Part shown: piece by piece, positions 9,207 to 17,473 of the stretch
Numbering within the stretch: position 1 is the stretch's first letter
Layout: each line of letters opens with the position of its first letter
Source of the DNA: Promicromonospora soli
Lineage (GTDB): Bacteria; Actinomycetota; Actinomycetes; Actinomycetales; Cellulomonadaceae
Reading direction: 5' to 3'
Assembly: GCF_014653785.1 (NCBI RefSeq)
Contig: NZ_BNAS01000001.1
Coordinates: 186,001 to 250,000 of the forward strand
Length of the DNA: 64,000 bases
Notes under the pieces: model-generated
The model's input: only the letters and a program-made list of their open reading frames with translations
Database searches by the model: none
What the model was told of the DNA's origin: nothing
Program-made: the position numbers and the translations under genes

Positions 9207-9580
9207 CACAGTCCGACGAGACCTTCGCCGTCGAACTGGCTGAGGCTTTCCCCAGCCTCGGCGAGAACATCGACTTCTACTACGACGATCCGGAGACCTT
9301 TCTCGCCCACGTGTACTTCGGGGTGGAGGTCACGCCGAAGGTCGTCGCGGCGTACATCGCCGACGTCAGCGGAGACTCGACCGGCGACCAGCTCGACTGG
9401 CGCGCGGTTCTCAAGTTCCTCAACGACCAGCTCCGAGCCGGAGACCAAGCGGTGAAGACCGTGATCGGTACGTCATTCCTGTTCCAGCTGCCGAACCCCG
9501 GCCAGGCCGGCTACGCCATCGTCGACGAGCTCTACGACGAGCTCGCCCGGCTTTTCAAGCTGGCCAGGCCGAACGGCTGA
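9203..9580 (+). CDS. Probable immunity protein for the HINT toxin (DUF7674-like?)
   Basis: 125 residues, acidic, with no signal peptide or membrane segment, so cytosolic. The GTG at 9203 overlaps the toxin stop as GTGA; a TTG six bases earlier is the only nearby alternative. The acidic surface, small size and direct coupling behind a polymorphic toxin make it the expected immunity protein, which would bind and block the 455-571 tip of the toxin. The opening resembles DUF7674-type small proteins (ELAEAFP, then HVYFGVEV), but I hold that lightly. No catalytic motif is visible. Confidence 0.6.
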   Translation: MTQSDETFAVELAEAFPSLGENIDFYYDDPETFLAHVYFGVEVTPKVVAAYIADVSGDSTGDQLDWRAVLKFLNDQLRAGDQAVKTVIGTSFLFQLPNPGQAGYAIVDELYDELARLFKLARPNG

Positions 9581-9628
9581 TTGTTGCCTCGGCGCCCCGA
9601 CCATGACGACCACCAGGAGTAAGCAGGC

Positions 9629-10873
9629 ATGACCGACGTTCCATCCGTGGAGAGCCCCACGCCGCCCGAGCCTCAGCGGCCCCCAGCCTCCGTCGCGCCG
9701 CGGTCCGACGTCGGATCAGCTGCCCTCGCCCTCGCTCTCGCCGCCGGCGACCGCGCCGCCGTCGGCCGGTCCCTGCGGGACGACGTAGTCGTGGTGCCGA
9801 TCCTCGATCGCGAGGACGGCACACCCCAGGTACAGGTGTTCCCCGCGCCGGAGGGCTCGGACAAGCCCTACCAGCTGCACCTGTTCTCCTCGACCCAGAC
9901 GCTGTCGGCGTTCCTCCAGGACGCACCGGACCGCGCCTTCAGCCTGCGCCGTCGCGAGTCGCTGGCGCCGTTCATCACCCGGCACGGCGCCGCGCTCGAG
10001 CAGGTGGTCATCGACCCCGCCGGGCCCAGCCCGATGTCGTTGGGGGTCGCCGAGACCCTGGCCCTCCTCGACCCGCAGCCGCCCGCCGACGACCCGACCG
10101 GGCTGTTCGACGAGACAGGTACAGGGATCAGCGGCGAGGCCCTGCACGCCCTGGGCACGGTCGAGGACCCCGGCGGGTTCCGCGGCATCGGCATCGAGCT
10201 GAACCTGCCCGACCACTGGGCCATCATCGAGCTCGACGAGCCCGAGCAGCGCGAACGTCAGATCCGCGAGATCGTCAAGCAGCAGACGGTCAAGCTGAGC
10301 GACCGCTCCGCACCCCTGCGGCGCGACCTGCGGCAGAAGATGATCGAGGTGGCCGACAAGGCGGAGGCCGCCGGCGGGAAGGTCATGGCCTACCTGCTCC
10401 TGCCCGGCCAGGAGACGGCGCTCGCGCTGAACGTGACCCTCTACTGGCACGACCTGGGGCCCGAGGCCGGCAGCACCAGCCACCTCCAGCGCATCCAGGA
10501 CCGCCTCGAGGCCAACCTCGGTCCCGACGACGCGCTCACGCGCACCGAGACCCTGTCCGGCCCGTTCCTGCGCCACATCCGGCTCACGCACGGTTCCGAG
10601 GAGGTCGGCGGCCAGGACGTCCCGCTGCTCCTGATCGACTACTGGGCCGAGGCGCCCGGCAAGCAGTCGGTGGCGCGGCTCGCGTTCTCCACGCCGCACG
10701 TCGGCATCCGCGACGAGATGCTGCGGCTGACCGACAAGGTCCTGTTCTCCACGGAGTGGATCCTCGGCCAGCCGAGCGAGAACACGCCGACGGATGCGTC
10801 ACCGGAACCCGGCCCTGCCGAGCCGAGCCCCGCGACGCCCGCTCCGACAGCGCCGAGCCCGGCCGGCGTCTGA
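9629..10873 (+). CDS. SseB-like domain protein
   Basis: 414 residues. A short Pro-rich leader is followed at residues about 25-130 by a fold resembling the SseB N-terminal domain (VVVVPILDREDGTPQVQVF, LHLFSSTQTLSAFL, LAPFITRHGAALEQVVIDP). The second half (residues about 180-385) is a soluble alpha/beta region with VLFSTEWILG near its end, and the last 30 residues are Pro/Ala/Ser-rich. SseB-like domains occur in actinobacterial proteins near type VII secretion and toxin loci. No enzymatic motif is seen. The start follows AGGAGT. It lies 48 bases after the immunity gene and may be part of that transcript, which ends at the hairpin at 10885. Confidence 0.6.
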   Translation: MTDVPSVESPTPPEPQRPPASVAPRSDVGSAALALALAAGDRAAVGRSLRDDVVVVPILDREDGTPQVQVFPAPEGSDKPYQLHLFSSTQTLSAFLQDAPDRAFSLRRRESLAPFITRHGAALEQVVIDPAGPSPMSLGVAETLALLDPQPPADDPTGLFDETGTGISGEALHALGTVEDPGGFRGIGIELNLPDHWAIIELDEPEQRERQIREIVKQQTVKLSDRSAPLRRDLRQKMIEVADKAEAAGGKVMAYLLLPGQETALALNVTLYWHDLGPEAGSTSHLQRIQDRLEANLGPDDALTRTETLSGPFLRHIRLTHGSEEVGGQDVPLLLIDYWAEAPGKQSVARLAFSTPHVGIRDEMLRLTDKVLFSTEWILGQPSENTPTDASPEPGPAEPSPATPAPTAPSPAGV

Positions 10874-10884
10874 CCCGGTGGGAG

Positions 10885-10914
10885 GGAGCCCTGGCGAGCC
10901 GTCGCCAGGGCTCC
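10885..10914 (+). terminator. Terminator hairpin after the SseB-like gene
   Basis: GGAGCCCTGGCGA (10885-10897) pairs perfectly with 10902-10914 across a GCCG loop, 11 bases after the stop codon. It separates the toxin transcript from the leaderless gene at 10942. Confidence 0.85.
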
Positions 10915-10928
10915 TGCCCTGCCTGGCG

Positions 10929-10934
10929 TACCCT
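10929..10934 (+). promoter_or_regulatory. -10 of a leaderless transcript
   Basis: TACCCT is followed by 7 bases and then the ATG at 10942. This spacing puts the first transcribed base on the start codon, the hallmark of leaderless genes in actinobacteria. There is no Shine-Dalgarno sequence in the gap. Confidence 0.6.
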
Positions 10935-10941
10935 GCTGCGC

Positions 10942-11412
10942 ATGCCCAGGACGATCGCTACCAACACCACAGTGACCCGTGACGAGCTGCTGGAGTTCCT
11001 CCGCTCGCGCCGCAACGGGATCCTCGTGACCAGCCGGGCCGACGGCGCCCCGCAGCTCAGCCCCGTGACGTACGGGGTAGACCCGCAGGGGCGCGTCGTC
11101 GTCTCCACCTACCCGGAGCGGGCAAAGGTGCGGAACCTGAGGAAGCGGCCCGCGGCGTCGTTCATGGCGCTCGGCGAGGGCTTCAACGAGGCCTGGGTCC
11201 AGCTGGACGGCACCGCCGAGGTGCTGGACATCCCCGAGTCGGTCGAGCCGCTGGTCGACTACTTCCGCGCCGCAGCCGGCAAGGAGCACCCCGACTGGGA
11301 CGAGTACCGCGCGGCCATGGTCGAGCAGGGCAAGTCCATAGTGCGGATCACCATCGAGCGGTGGGGTCCGATCGCGACGGGCGGGTTCCCTGCTCGGCTC
11401 GCGGAGGGGTGA
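10942..11412 (+). CDS. PPOX-class probable F420-dependent oxidoreductase
   Basis: 156 residues with the split-barrel flavin/deazaflavin fold of the PPOX/FDOR family: LEFLRSRRNGILVTSRADGAPQLSPVTYGVD near the start, VVSTYPERAKVRNLRKRP in the cofactor-binding region, and a C-terminal WGPIATGGFP. Relatives reduce quinones, tetrapyrroles or xenobiotics with F420H2 in the cytosol; the substrate here is unknown. The ATG is set by the leaderless promoter immediately upstream; in-frame codons before it run through the preceding terminator. It is convergent with the M16 operon at 11438. Confidence 0.85.
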   Translation: MPRTIATNTTVTRDELLEFLRSRRNGILVTSRADGAPQLSPVTYGVDPQGRVVVSTYPERAKVRNLRKRPAASFMALGEGFNEAWVQLDGTAEVLDIPESVEPLVDYFRAAAGKEHPDWDEYRAAMVEQGKSIVRITIERWGPIATGGFPARLAEG

Positions 11413-11437
11413 CCCGCCCGGTCGTCGCCACCGGGCG

Positions 11438-13246
11438 TCAGTCGTTCTTCTCGGCGGCGCCCTTCGCCTCGCCGCCCAGCCGCAGGATCGCCCGATAGGA
11501 CAGCCAGGACACGCCGGCACTGCCGAGACCGGCCGGAACGACGACGGCGAGCTTCCGCCACGTACCGTCCCCGTCGAGCCAGGCACCCACTTCTCCGAGG
11601 GTGAGGACGGCAGCCAGAATGGTGCCCCCGACACCGGCGAGCAGCACGAGGACGAGGAGGAGGACTACCGCCGCCTTGCCGAGCTCCAACACCACCTTGC
11701 CGAGCTCCAGCACCGCCTTGCCGGTGGAGGCCGCCGCGGCCCCAGCGGTCCGCAGGATGCCGTCCTCCTCGACCTCGCGGTCGGCGCGCGCCCGGGCCGC
11801 CCGGGCGATCTGCTCCTTGACCGGCCGCTCCGGCGCCGCCGCGCGGGGCACGGGCACCACCAGTTCCTCGGGCACGTGCCGGTCGACGAGCTCGGCGAGG
11901 TCCCGCCCGCCGAGGTCGTCATGCAGGGTCGGTTCGAACGGCACCTGCGCACCGTCCAGCCCGACCAGGAGACGCCCGCCGTCGGGATAGGCCAGCAGAG
12001 CGGCGGTCTCGCCGAACCGGACCGTCGTCAAGGTCCGTCCCTCGCGCAGCGTGGCGCCCTCGTCGCCGACCACGATCGTCGCGTCGGCATCGAGACGCTC
12101 GAAGGCCCGACCCGGGACGACGTCTCCTGCCCCACGGTGCAGGAGCTGTGTCCCGGCCCACCCTGCGCCCACCGGCGTCACCAGCAGCCCGCGATCCCAG
12201 ACCTCTCGGGCCAGCGCGACGACGACGTCCGCAGTCACCCCGGAGATCGCGGCCCGCCGCTCGGCCGGCGTCGGGACCGGCAGGCCCAGAAGCGTCAGGA
12301 CGGCGTCCTGGGGCAACCACATGGCCTCCTGGTGCGGCTCGTCGTACGGCGCCAGCAGATGGGCCCGCACAGTGACCAGCTCGTCGTCGGTGACGACGTG
12401 CCGCAGGCGCCCCAGCGTGTCCAGGAACTCGCCCGTCGCCTGCCCAGCGGTCTCGGGCCGAAGACCCGCCGAGATCTGGAGGCTCGCCTGCCGACCGTCG
12501 AGCGGACTCACCACCGCTGAGACGTCGTACGTCCAGCCGTGGTCCATGCGAACGCTCTGGAACAGCGCACGCCGCGCGACCTCCGCCAGCACGGCGAGGG
12601 CCGGGACGTCAGGCACGACCGCGTCCCAGATCACCTTGGCGCCGCCGGCCGGTGCCTCGGCCGGCAGCTCCAACGCCGTGTCGGGAACGCTCAATGGCGG
12701 GTAGGCGGCGGAGCCGACCGCTCCGGCGGGCAGCTCCAGGTCCAGCTCCGGCTCGTCGTCGCCCGTGTACCAGGCGACCGCGTTGGCCCGGGTGAACCGT
12801 TCGGCGGCCCAGGCCCGAAGGTCGGCGTCGGTGATCCGGTGCAGCCCCACGTAGTGCCCCGGACCCAGGCCGTACCCCTGGAGGCCGTACCGCCAGGCCA
12901 GGACGCCGACGCTGTCCGTCGCACGCTCGTGCAGCGCACGGGTCTCGGTCGCACGGTGCAGCACCGGCAGGCTCGCCAGGGCGCGTGTCAGGTCGCGCAG
13001 GGTCGTCCGCACGCGGTCGCTGGACCCGCTCACACGGACGTGGGTCACTGTGGGGCCCACCGAGGCGTCGATCTCGAGGCTCGGCCGCTCCACCGCGCGC
13101 AGCGCCAACGCCACCACCAGCGAGGTGATGCCGCTGGTCGCGAGCGTCTCGTCGGCGAGGCCCACCCGGAACACCAGACCACCTGTAGTGCGGCCCGGGC
13201 GCCCGGCGTGGAGCACGCGGGGCACCTCGTGGGCGGCGGTCGTCAT
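11438..13246 (-). CDS. Degenerate M16 peptidase homologue with C-terminal membrane anchor
   Basis: 602 residues. The first about 430 follow the M16 fold of its upstream neighbour (GGLVFRVGLADETLATSGIT matches GGIIFRVGSADETLATAGIT there), but the zinc motif is lost: residues 42-46 read SLVVA where the neighbour has HLIEH. The C-terminal third has a charged linker and two hydrophobic stretches (about residues 525-555 and 565-585), so it is probably membrane anchored with the M16 part in the cytosol. It starts with ATGA overlapping the end of the active paralogue. Pairs of one active and one inactive M16 subunit are known in mitochondrial processing peptidase and bacterial M16B heterodimers. The substrate is unknown. 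Confidence 0.75.
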   Translation of the reverse strand: MTTAAHEVPRVLHAGRPGRTTGGLVFRVGLADETLATSGITSLVVALALRAVERPSLEIDASVGPTVTHVRVSGSSDRVRTTLRDLTRALASLPVLHRATETRALHERATDSVGVLAWRYGLQGYGLGPGHYVGLHRITDADLRAWAAERFTRANAVAWYTGDDEPELDLELPAGAVGSAAYPPLSVPDTALELPAEAPAGGAKVIWDAVVPDVPALAVLAEVARRALFQSVRMDHGWTYDVSAVVSPLDGRQASLQISAGLRPETAGQATGEFLDTLGRLRHVVTDDELVTVRAHLLAPYDEPHQEAMWLPQDAVLTLLGLPVPTPAERRAAISGVTADVVVALAREVWDRGLLVTPVGAGWAGTQLLHRGAGDVVPGRAFERLDADATIVVGDEGATLREGRTLTTVRFGETAALLAYPDGGRLLVGLDGAQVPFEPTLHDDLGGRDLAELVDRHVPEELVVPVPRAAAPERPVKEQIARAARARADREVEEDGILRTAGAAAASTGKAVLELGKVVLELGKAAVVLLLVLVLLAGVGGTILAAVLTLGEVGAWLDGDGTWRKLAVVVPAGLGSAGVSWLSYRAILRLGGEAKGAAEKND

Positions 13247-14961
13247 CGCGCCCCCTTGCCGTGCCGCTTGCGGACCAGCGCCACCGAGGCCGCACCCAGG
13301 GCGAGCAGCGGGAGAACGCCCAGGCGGATCTCGAGGTCCAGAAGCTCCTCTGCCGCGAGCTGTCCTCCGCCGAGCACGAGGAACCCGACGACCCACAGGC
13401 CGACCAGGCGCTCGATCGTCCCCGAGACCGACGTCCGATCCGCTCGCTTCGCGCCCGGGGGCCTGGGCGGTTCCGCCACCGGGACTCGCTCCGGATCCCG
13501 CGGCGGGTGGTGCACGATGACGTCCGCGGCGACCCGCGAGTCCACGTGCCTCGCCACGTCCTCGCCGGTGAGGTCCCGGTACACGGTCGGCTCGATCAGG
13601 ACCCGGAATCCATCAGCCCCGGTGAGCACACGGGCGCCGTCGGGCACGGTCTCCAGCAGGACGCAGTCGGCGAAGCGCACCGTGACGGCCCCCTGCGGCG
13701 CGACCAGCCCTACGCCGTCCTCGGCGAGGACGAGCGAGACGTCCGGGGCGTCGATGCGCCGGAACTCACGCCCCCGTGCACGCTGCTCCGACCACTGCGG
13801 GACGGGGACGATGCCCGCCCAGTCCAGGGCTCCAGGCACGTACCAGAGCGCAGTGCCCCACAGGTCGCGGGCGACGGCGCGGACGTCGTCAGCCGTGACG
13901 AGCTCGACGTGCGCCCTGATGGTCTCCGCGCCTTCAACCGGGCGCCCGTTGAGCACGCGGTATGCGACCGACGGGAGCATGTCCGCGGCGGGCAGCTCCG
14001 CTACCCCTGCCAGCTCCTCGACGGCAGCGGTACGCGCGGCCGCCAGGTCGTCGTCCGCGACGTAGAACCAGAGTCTGCCCAGCGCGTCCGCCACCGCGCC
14101 GGCCACCGAACCCTGACGTCCCTCAGCGGCCTGGACCACCACGCCTATCCGCGCCTGGTCGGGGTTCAGGGCCTCGTAGCTCACGTCGACCGAGCTAGCG
14201 ATGTCCGCGTCCCGGCGCAGCGTCCCGTGCAGCACCTCCCTCATGACACCCGCCGTCAGCTGACCCGCCTTCCCGTGCGGTACCAGCGCGTCGAGCGCCA
14301 CACCGTCACGCAGCCCGGCCAGGTACGCAGGGGTACCGCGGAGCACGTTCGTGACGGTCGGCGATGGCATGCGGCTGCCCGCGGGGAGCCGCAGGTCCAG
14401 GCCGTCCGGGACGGCGTCCGCCGTGATCCAGGCGACAGCGTTCTCCCGGGTGAACCATCGCGCGGCCCACTCCCGCACCTCGTCCGGCGTGATCCGGTCC
14501 AGGCCGCGCTCTCCATAGCCCACGAGCCCATGGCCGCGAGCGCCGTGGCGGTTGATCCGCAGCTGTCCGCCGAAGCCGGGGCTCCTCCCGTCGGACTCGG
14601 ACCGCAGGATGTCCTTCTCGGTCTCGATCAGGTCGAGCGGCAGGTCGCGCAGCGACTCGCAGACTGCGTTGAGGTAGGCGACGACGTCGGCGGCGGACCC
14701 GGCCACGTGGAACAGCGTGACGTCCGAGCGCGTGTGCCCGTTGAGGTGGGCCTCGCTGAGCACCTGGGTGCGCAGTGCGAGGTGCTCGATCAGGTGCGTG
14801 ATGCCAGCCGTGGCCAGCGTCTCGTCGGCCGAACCGACGCGGAAGATGATGCCGCCGGTCGTGTTGCCCTCGCGGGGCGCGAGGAGCAGCGGGACGCCGT
14901 CAGCCTCGGCGAGGGTGATGCCGGGCAGGTCCGTCAGCACCGGGAGCGCGGGGGCGGTCAT
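13243..14961 (-). CDS. M16-family zinc metallopeptidase, active-type, membrane anchored
   Basis: 572 residues. The inverted zinc-binding motif HLIEH is at residues 56-60 (H56 and H60 ligands, E59 base), and a later glutamate in LIETEKDILRSE (about residue 122) is the likely third ligand. The M16 fold continues through TPDEVREWAARWFTRENA. Two hydrophobic segments lie in the last 90 residues, with a basic tail (RKRHGKG). It overlaps the upstream gene by ATGA and the downstream inactive homologue by ATGA, so the three products are probably one complex. Closest functional analogy is an M16B heterodimer; the peptide cleaved is not known. Confidence 0.82.
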   Translation of the reverse strand: MTAPALPVLTDLPGITLAEADGVPLLLAPREGNTTGGIIFRVGSADETLATAGITHLIEHLALRTQVLSEAHLNGHTRSDVTLFHVAGSAADVVAYLNAVCESLRDLPLDLIETEKDILRSESDGRSPGFGGQLRINRHGARGHGLVGYGERGLDRITPDEVREWAARWFTRENAVAWITADAVPDGLDLRLPAGSRMPSPTVTNVLRGTPAYLAGLRDGVALDALVPHGKAGQLTAGVMREVLHGTLRRDADIASSVDVSYEALNPDQARIGVVVQAAEGRQGSVAGAVADALGRLWFYVADDDLAAARTAAVEELAGVAELPAADMLPSVAYRVLNGRPVEGAETIRAHVELVTADDVRAVARDLWGTALWYVPGALDWAGIVPVPQWSEQRARGREFRRIDAPDVSLVLAEDGVGLVAPQGAVTVRFADCVLLETVPDGARVLTGADGFRVLIEPTVYRDLTGEDVARHVDSRVAADVIVHHPPRDPERVPVAEPPRPPGAKRADRTSVSGTIERLVGLWVVGFLVLGGGQLAAEELLDLEIRLGVLPLLALGAASVALVRKRHGKGAR

Positions 14962-15944
14962 ACCCGCACGCCCTTGCGACCGGCGGCCTTCGACCCTGCC
15001 TTGGCGGCGGCGGCGCGCTGCGCCCGGTACCGCACCTCGGGCCGGAGGTCGTAGTAGTCCCAAAGGCCCTGGGCAGGCAAGTCCCCGAGCGCCTCGAAAT
15101 GGGGCCAGGCCTCGGCCGGTCGCTTGGCGATCGTGAAGAACAGCGCGAAGTTCGTGTGGGCCGTCGCGCTCGCGGCGGTCCGGACGTGCTCAGGGTGCAG
15201 CACCGTGGCGGCCGCTGCCGCGCGGATCCGCTCGACCATCGCGGGCGGCACGGCCTTCTCCCCGTCGAGCCACCGTTCGACCGCGTAGTCGACCACGAGG
15301 GCAGGGCCGAGTGAACCCGGCGCCACGCCGGTCGCACACTCCTCGACGAACCGCGACGCCTCCTCCCACGAGCCGCTCCACTTGGGCAGGACCTGCTGGA
15401 GATACATGCGCTGTGCGGCGAACACACCCGGGTCGAGGGCCGCGAGCCGGTCGTACCGGCGTCGCGCCTCACCATGCCCGAGCTCAAGGCCACGGGCCGT
15501 GGTGATGCGGGCGTCCCAGGCCGGCACGTAGCCGGGGTGTTCCGCGCACACGTTGAACAGGAGGCGCTCGGCCCGCCGGAGCCAGTCGTGGAACTGCTCG
15601 AACTGGCTGGCCGAGACGTGCTCCGCCCGGTACCGCGTGCGGATCGACCAGCCGACCGCGGTGTACCGGACTGCGCGGAGCGTCCGGGCCAGCGGCGTGC
15701 CGTCGTCGGCCGCGTCGATGGCCGCCGTGAACTGTCGCGCCTGGTCCGACAACCCGGTCGCGGTCCCGGCGATCCCCATCAGAGCGGTCGAGAGGTCGTC
15801 GTTCGCCCTGAGGGGGCACAGGAGCGCGAGCGCCTTCGCGATGTCGCCGGCCGCGCAGGCCGCTCGGAGAGCGGCGCCGTCGGGCACGTTGGCCAACGGG
15901 TCGAAGAAAGCGGCGGCTGGTGCCTCGTCATGGGGAGTGGCCAT
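14958..15944 (-). CDS. Helical-repeat protein of unknown function, first gene of the M16 operon
   Basis: 328 residues, alpha-helical throughout with TPR-like spacing of small residues (ALRAACAAGDIAKALALL, CAEHPGYVPAWDARITTA, AHTNFALFFTIAKRPAEAWP) and a basic C-terminus (AGSKAAGRKG). No signal peptide or membrane segment. It overlaps the active M16 gene by ATGA, so it is presumably a scaffold, substrate adaptor or target of the protease pair. I do not recognise a named family. Confidence 0.6.
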   Translation of the reverse strand: MATPHDEAPAAAFFDPLANVPDGAALRAACAAGDIAKALALLCPLRANDDLSTALMGIAGTATGLSDQARQFTAAIDAADDGTPLARTLRAVRYTAVGWSIRTRYRAEHVSASQFEQFHDWLRRAERLLFNVCAEHPGYVPAWDARITTARGLELGHGEARRRYDRLAALDPGVFAAQRMYLQQVLPKWSGSWEEASRFVEECATGVAPGSLGPALVVDYAVERWLDGEKAVPPAMVERIRAAAAATVLHPEHVRTAASATAHTNFALFFTIAKRPAEAWPHFEALGDLPAQGLWDYYDLRPEVRYRAQRAAAAKAGSKAAGRKGVRV

Positions 15945-16118
15945 CTGATACCTGTCCGGGCGTTCGAGTGGATGGGGCGCTGATCGCCCGACGGGAGGCT
16001 ACTGGTGCCGCGGACCGCACCGGGCCGGATCCCGGCTGTTGCCCGGGTGAACTTCGCGAGACGGGATGCCTCTGCGCACCCTCACGATGACTACCAACGG
16101 GGCCAGGTCTGAGAGCAT

Positions 16119-17339
16119 GTGCCGGTGCGAGAGATCAGGCAGAGCCGCAAGCTGAAGTCGGTCCGTTACGACGTCCGGGGTCCCATCCTCGAGGAGGCGT
16201 ACCGGCTCGAGGCCGAGGGCCACCACATCCTCAAGCTGAACATCGGCAACCCGGCGCCGTTCGGGTTCGAAGCGCCGGACGCGATCCTGGCAGACATGAT
16301 CCACCACCTGCCGGAGGCGCAGGGCTACAGCGACAGCCGTGGCATCTACTCGGCGCGCACGGCCGTGGCGCACTACTACCAGTCGCACGGCCTCGACACC
16401 CACGTGGACGACGTCTACGTGGGCAACGGCGTGTCCGAGATGATCAGCCTGGTGCTGCAGGCGCTGATCGACGACGGCGACGAGGTGCTGGTCCCCGCGC
16501 CGGACTACCCGTTGTGGACCGGGGCCGTGAGCCTGCAGGGCGGCACGCCCGTGCACTACCTGTGCGACGAGGACAACGGCTGGAACCCTGACCTCGAGAA
16601 CATCGAGTCGCTGATCACCCCCGCCACCAGGGCGCTCGTGATCATCAACCCGAACAACCCGACCGGCGCCGTGTACAGCGAGTCCACCGTCAAGGGCCTG
16701 GCGGAGCTGGCGCGCAAGCACGACCTGGTGCTCCTGAGCGACGAGATCTACGAGAAGATCCTGTTCGACGGCGCCACCCACCACCACACCGCCACCTTCG
16801 CGGGCGACGACGTCCTCTGCATCACGTTCAGCGGCCTGTCGAAGGCGTACCGGATCTGCGGCTACCGCTCGGGCTGGGCCATGATCTCCGGCCCCAAGCA
16901 CCGCGCCGCCGACTTCATCGAGGGTCTGACCCTGGTGGCGAACATGCGCATGTGTGCCAACGTGCCGGCACAGCACGCCATCCAGACGGCGCTGGGCGGC
17001 TACCAGTCGATCGACCAGCTCATCGTGCCCGGCGGCCGGTTCTACGAGCAGTCCATGCTGGCCGACAAGCTGCTCAACGAGATCCCGGGTGTCACCTCCG
17101 TGCGGCCACGCGGGGCGCTGTACTGCTTCCCGCGGCTCGACCCCGAGGTGTACCCGATCAAGGACGACGAGGCGTTCGTCATCGGCCTGCTGCGCGACAA
17201 GAAGATCCTCGTCACGCACGGGACCGGGTTCAACTGGCCCGAGCCGGACCACTTCCGCCTGGTGACGCTGCCCGACGTCGACGTGCTCACCGAGGCGATC
17301 GGCCGGATCGCGGAGCACCTGGAGACCCTGCGGGCCTGA
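16119..17339 (+). CDS. Pyridoxal-phosphate aminotransferase, AlaA-like
   Basis: 406 residues of fold-type I, class I/II aminotransferase. Visible motifs are NGVSEMISLVLQAL (phosphate-binding loop), INPNNPTGAVY with the conserved NNPTG, LLSDEIYEKI, and the Schiff-base lysine in FSGLSKAYRICGYRSGW. RLVTLPD near the end carries the carboxylate-binding arginine. The whole chain resembles AlaA, which interconverts pyruvate and alanine with glutamate. The start is the GTG at 16119; a GTG six bases on is equally possible. It is divergent from the M16 operon and followed by a short hairpin at 17341-17358. Confidence 0.9.
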   Translation: MPVREIRQSRKLKSVRYDVRGPILEEAYRLEAEGHHILKLNIGNPAPFGFEAPDAILADMIHHLPEAQGYSDSRGIYSARTAVAHYYQSHGLDTHVDDVYVGNGVSEMISLVLQALIDDGDEVLVPAPDYPLWTGAVSLQGGTPVHYLCDEDNGWNPDLENIESLITPATRALVIINPNNPTGAVYSESTVKGLAELARKHDLVLLSDEIYEKILFDGATHHHTATFAGDDVLCITFSGLSKAYRICGYRSGWAMISGPKHRAADFIEGLTLVANMRMCANVPAQHAIQTALGGYQSIDQLIVPGGRFYEQSMLADKLLNEIPGVTSVRPRGALYCFPRLDPEVYPIKDDEAFVIGLLRDKKILVTHGTGFNWPEPDHFRLVTLPDVDVLTEAIGRIAEHLETLRA

Positions 17340-17364
17340 CTGCTCCTCGACGGGAGCACTCGCC

Positions 17365-17430
17365 CCCGTTCAGCATGCACTTGCTCCGGGAATCGAGCCG
17401 GTTTCCGGGAGCAAGCGCATGCTGAACGGG
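17365..17430. repeat. Long imperfect palindrome between convergent genes
   Basis: Two 28-base arms (17365-17392 and 17403-17430) match at 26 positions around a 10-base centre; the outer part is CCCGTTCAGCATGC and its complement. It lies 26 bases after the aminotransferase stop and 44 bases beyond the radical SAM stop on the other strand. It can act as a bidirectional terminator, but is longer than such hairpins need to be, so a palindromic repeat element is also possible. No second copy is in this window. Confidence 0.7.
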
Positions 17431-17473
17431 AGTCAGCTCAAGGGCGGTCAGCCTCGGTCCGTGGTCGGGCTCA

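Noticed and set aside
11438-13246. The second M16 gene as a pseudogene.
   Set aside because: The frame is intact over 602 residues, the fold is kept and it is translationally coupled; loss of HXXEH is better read as an inactive partner subunit.
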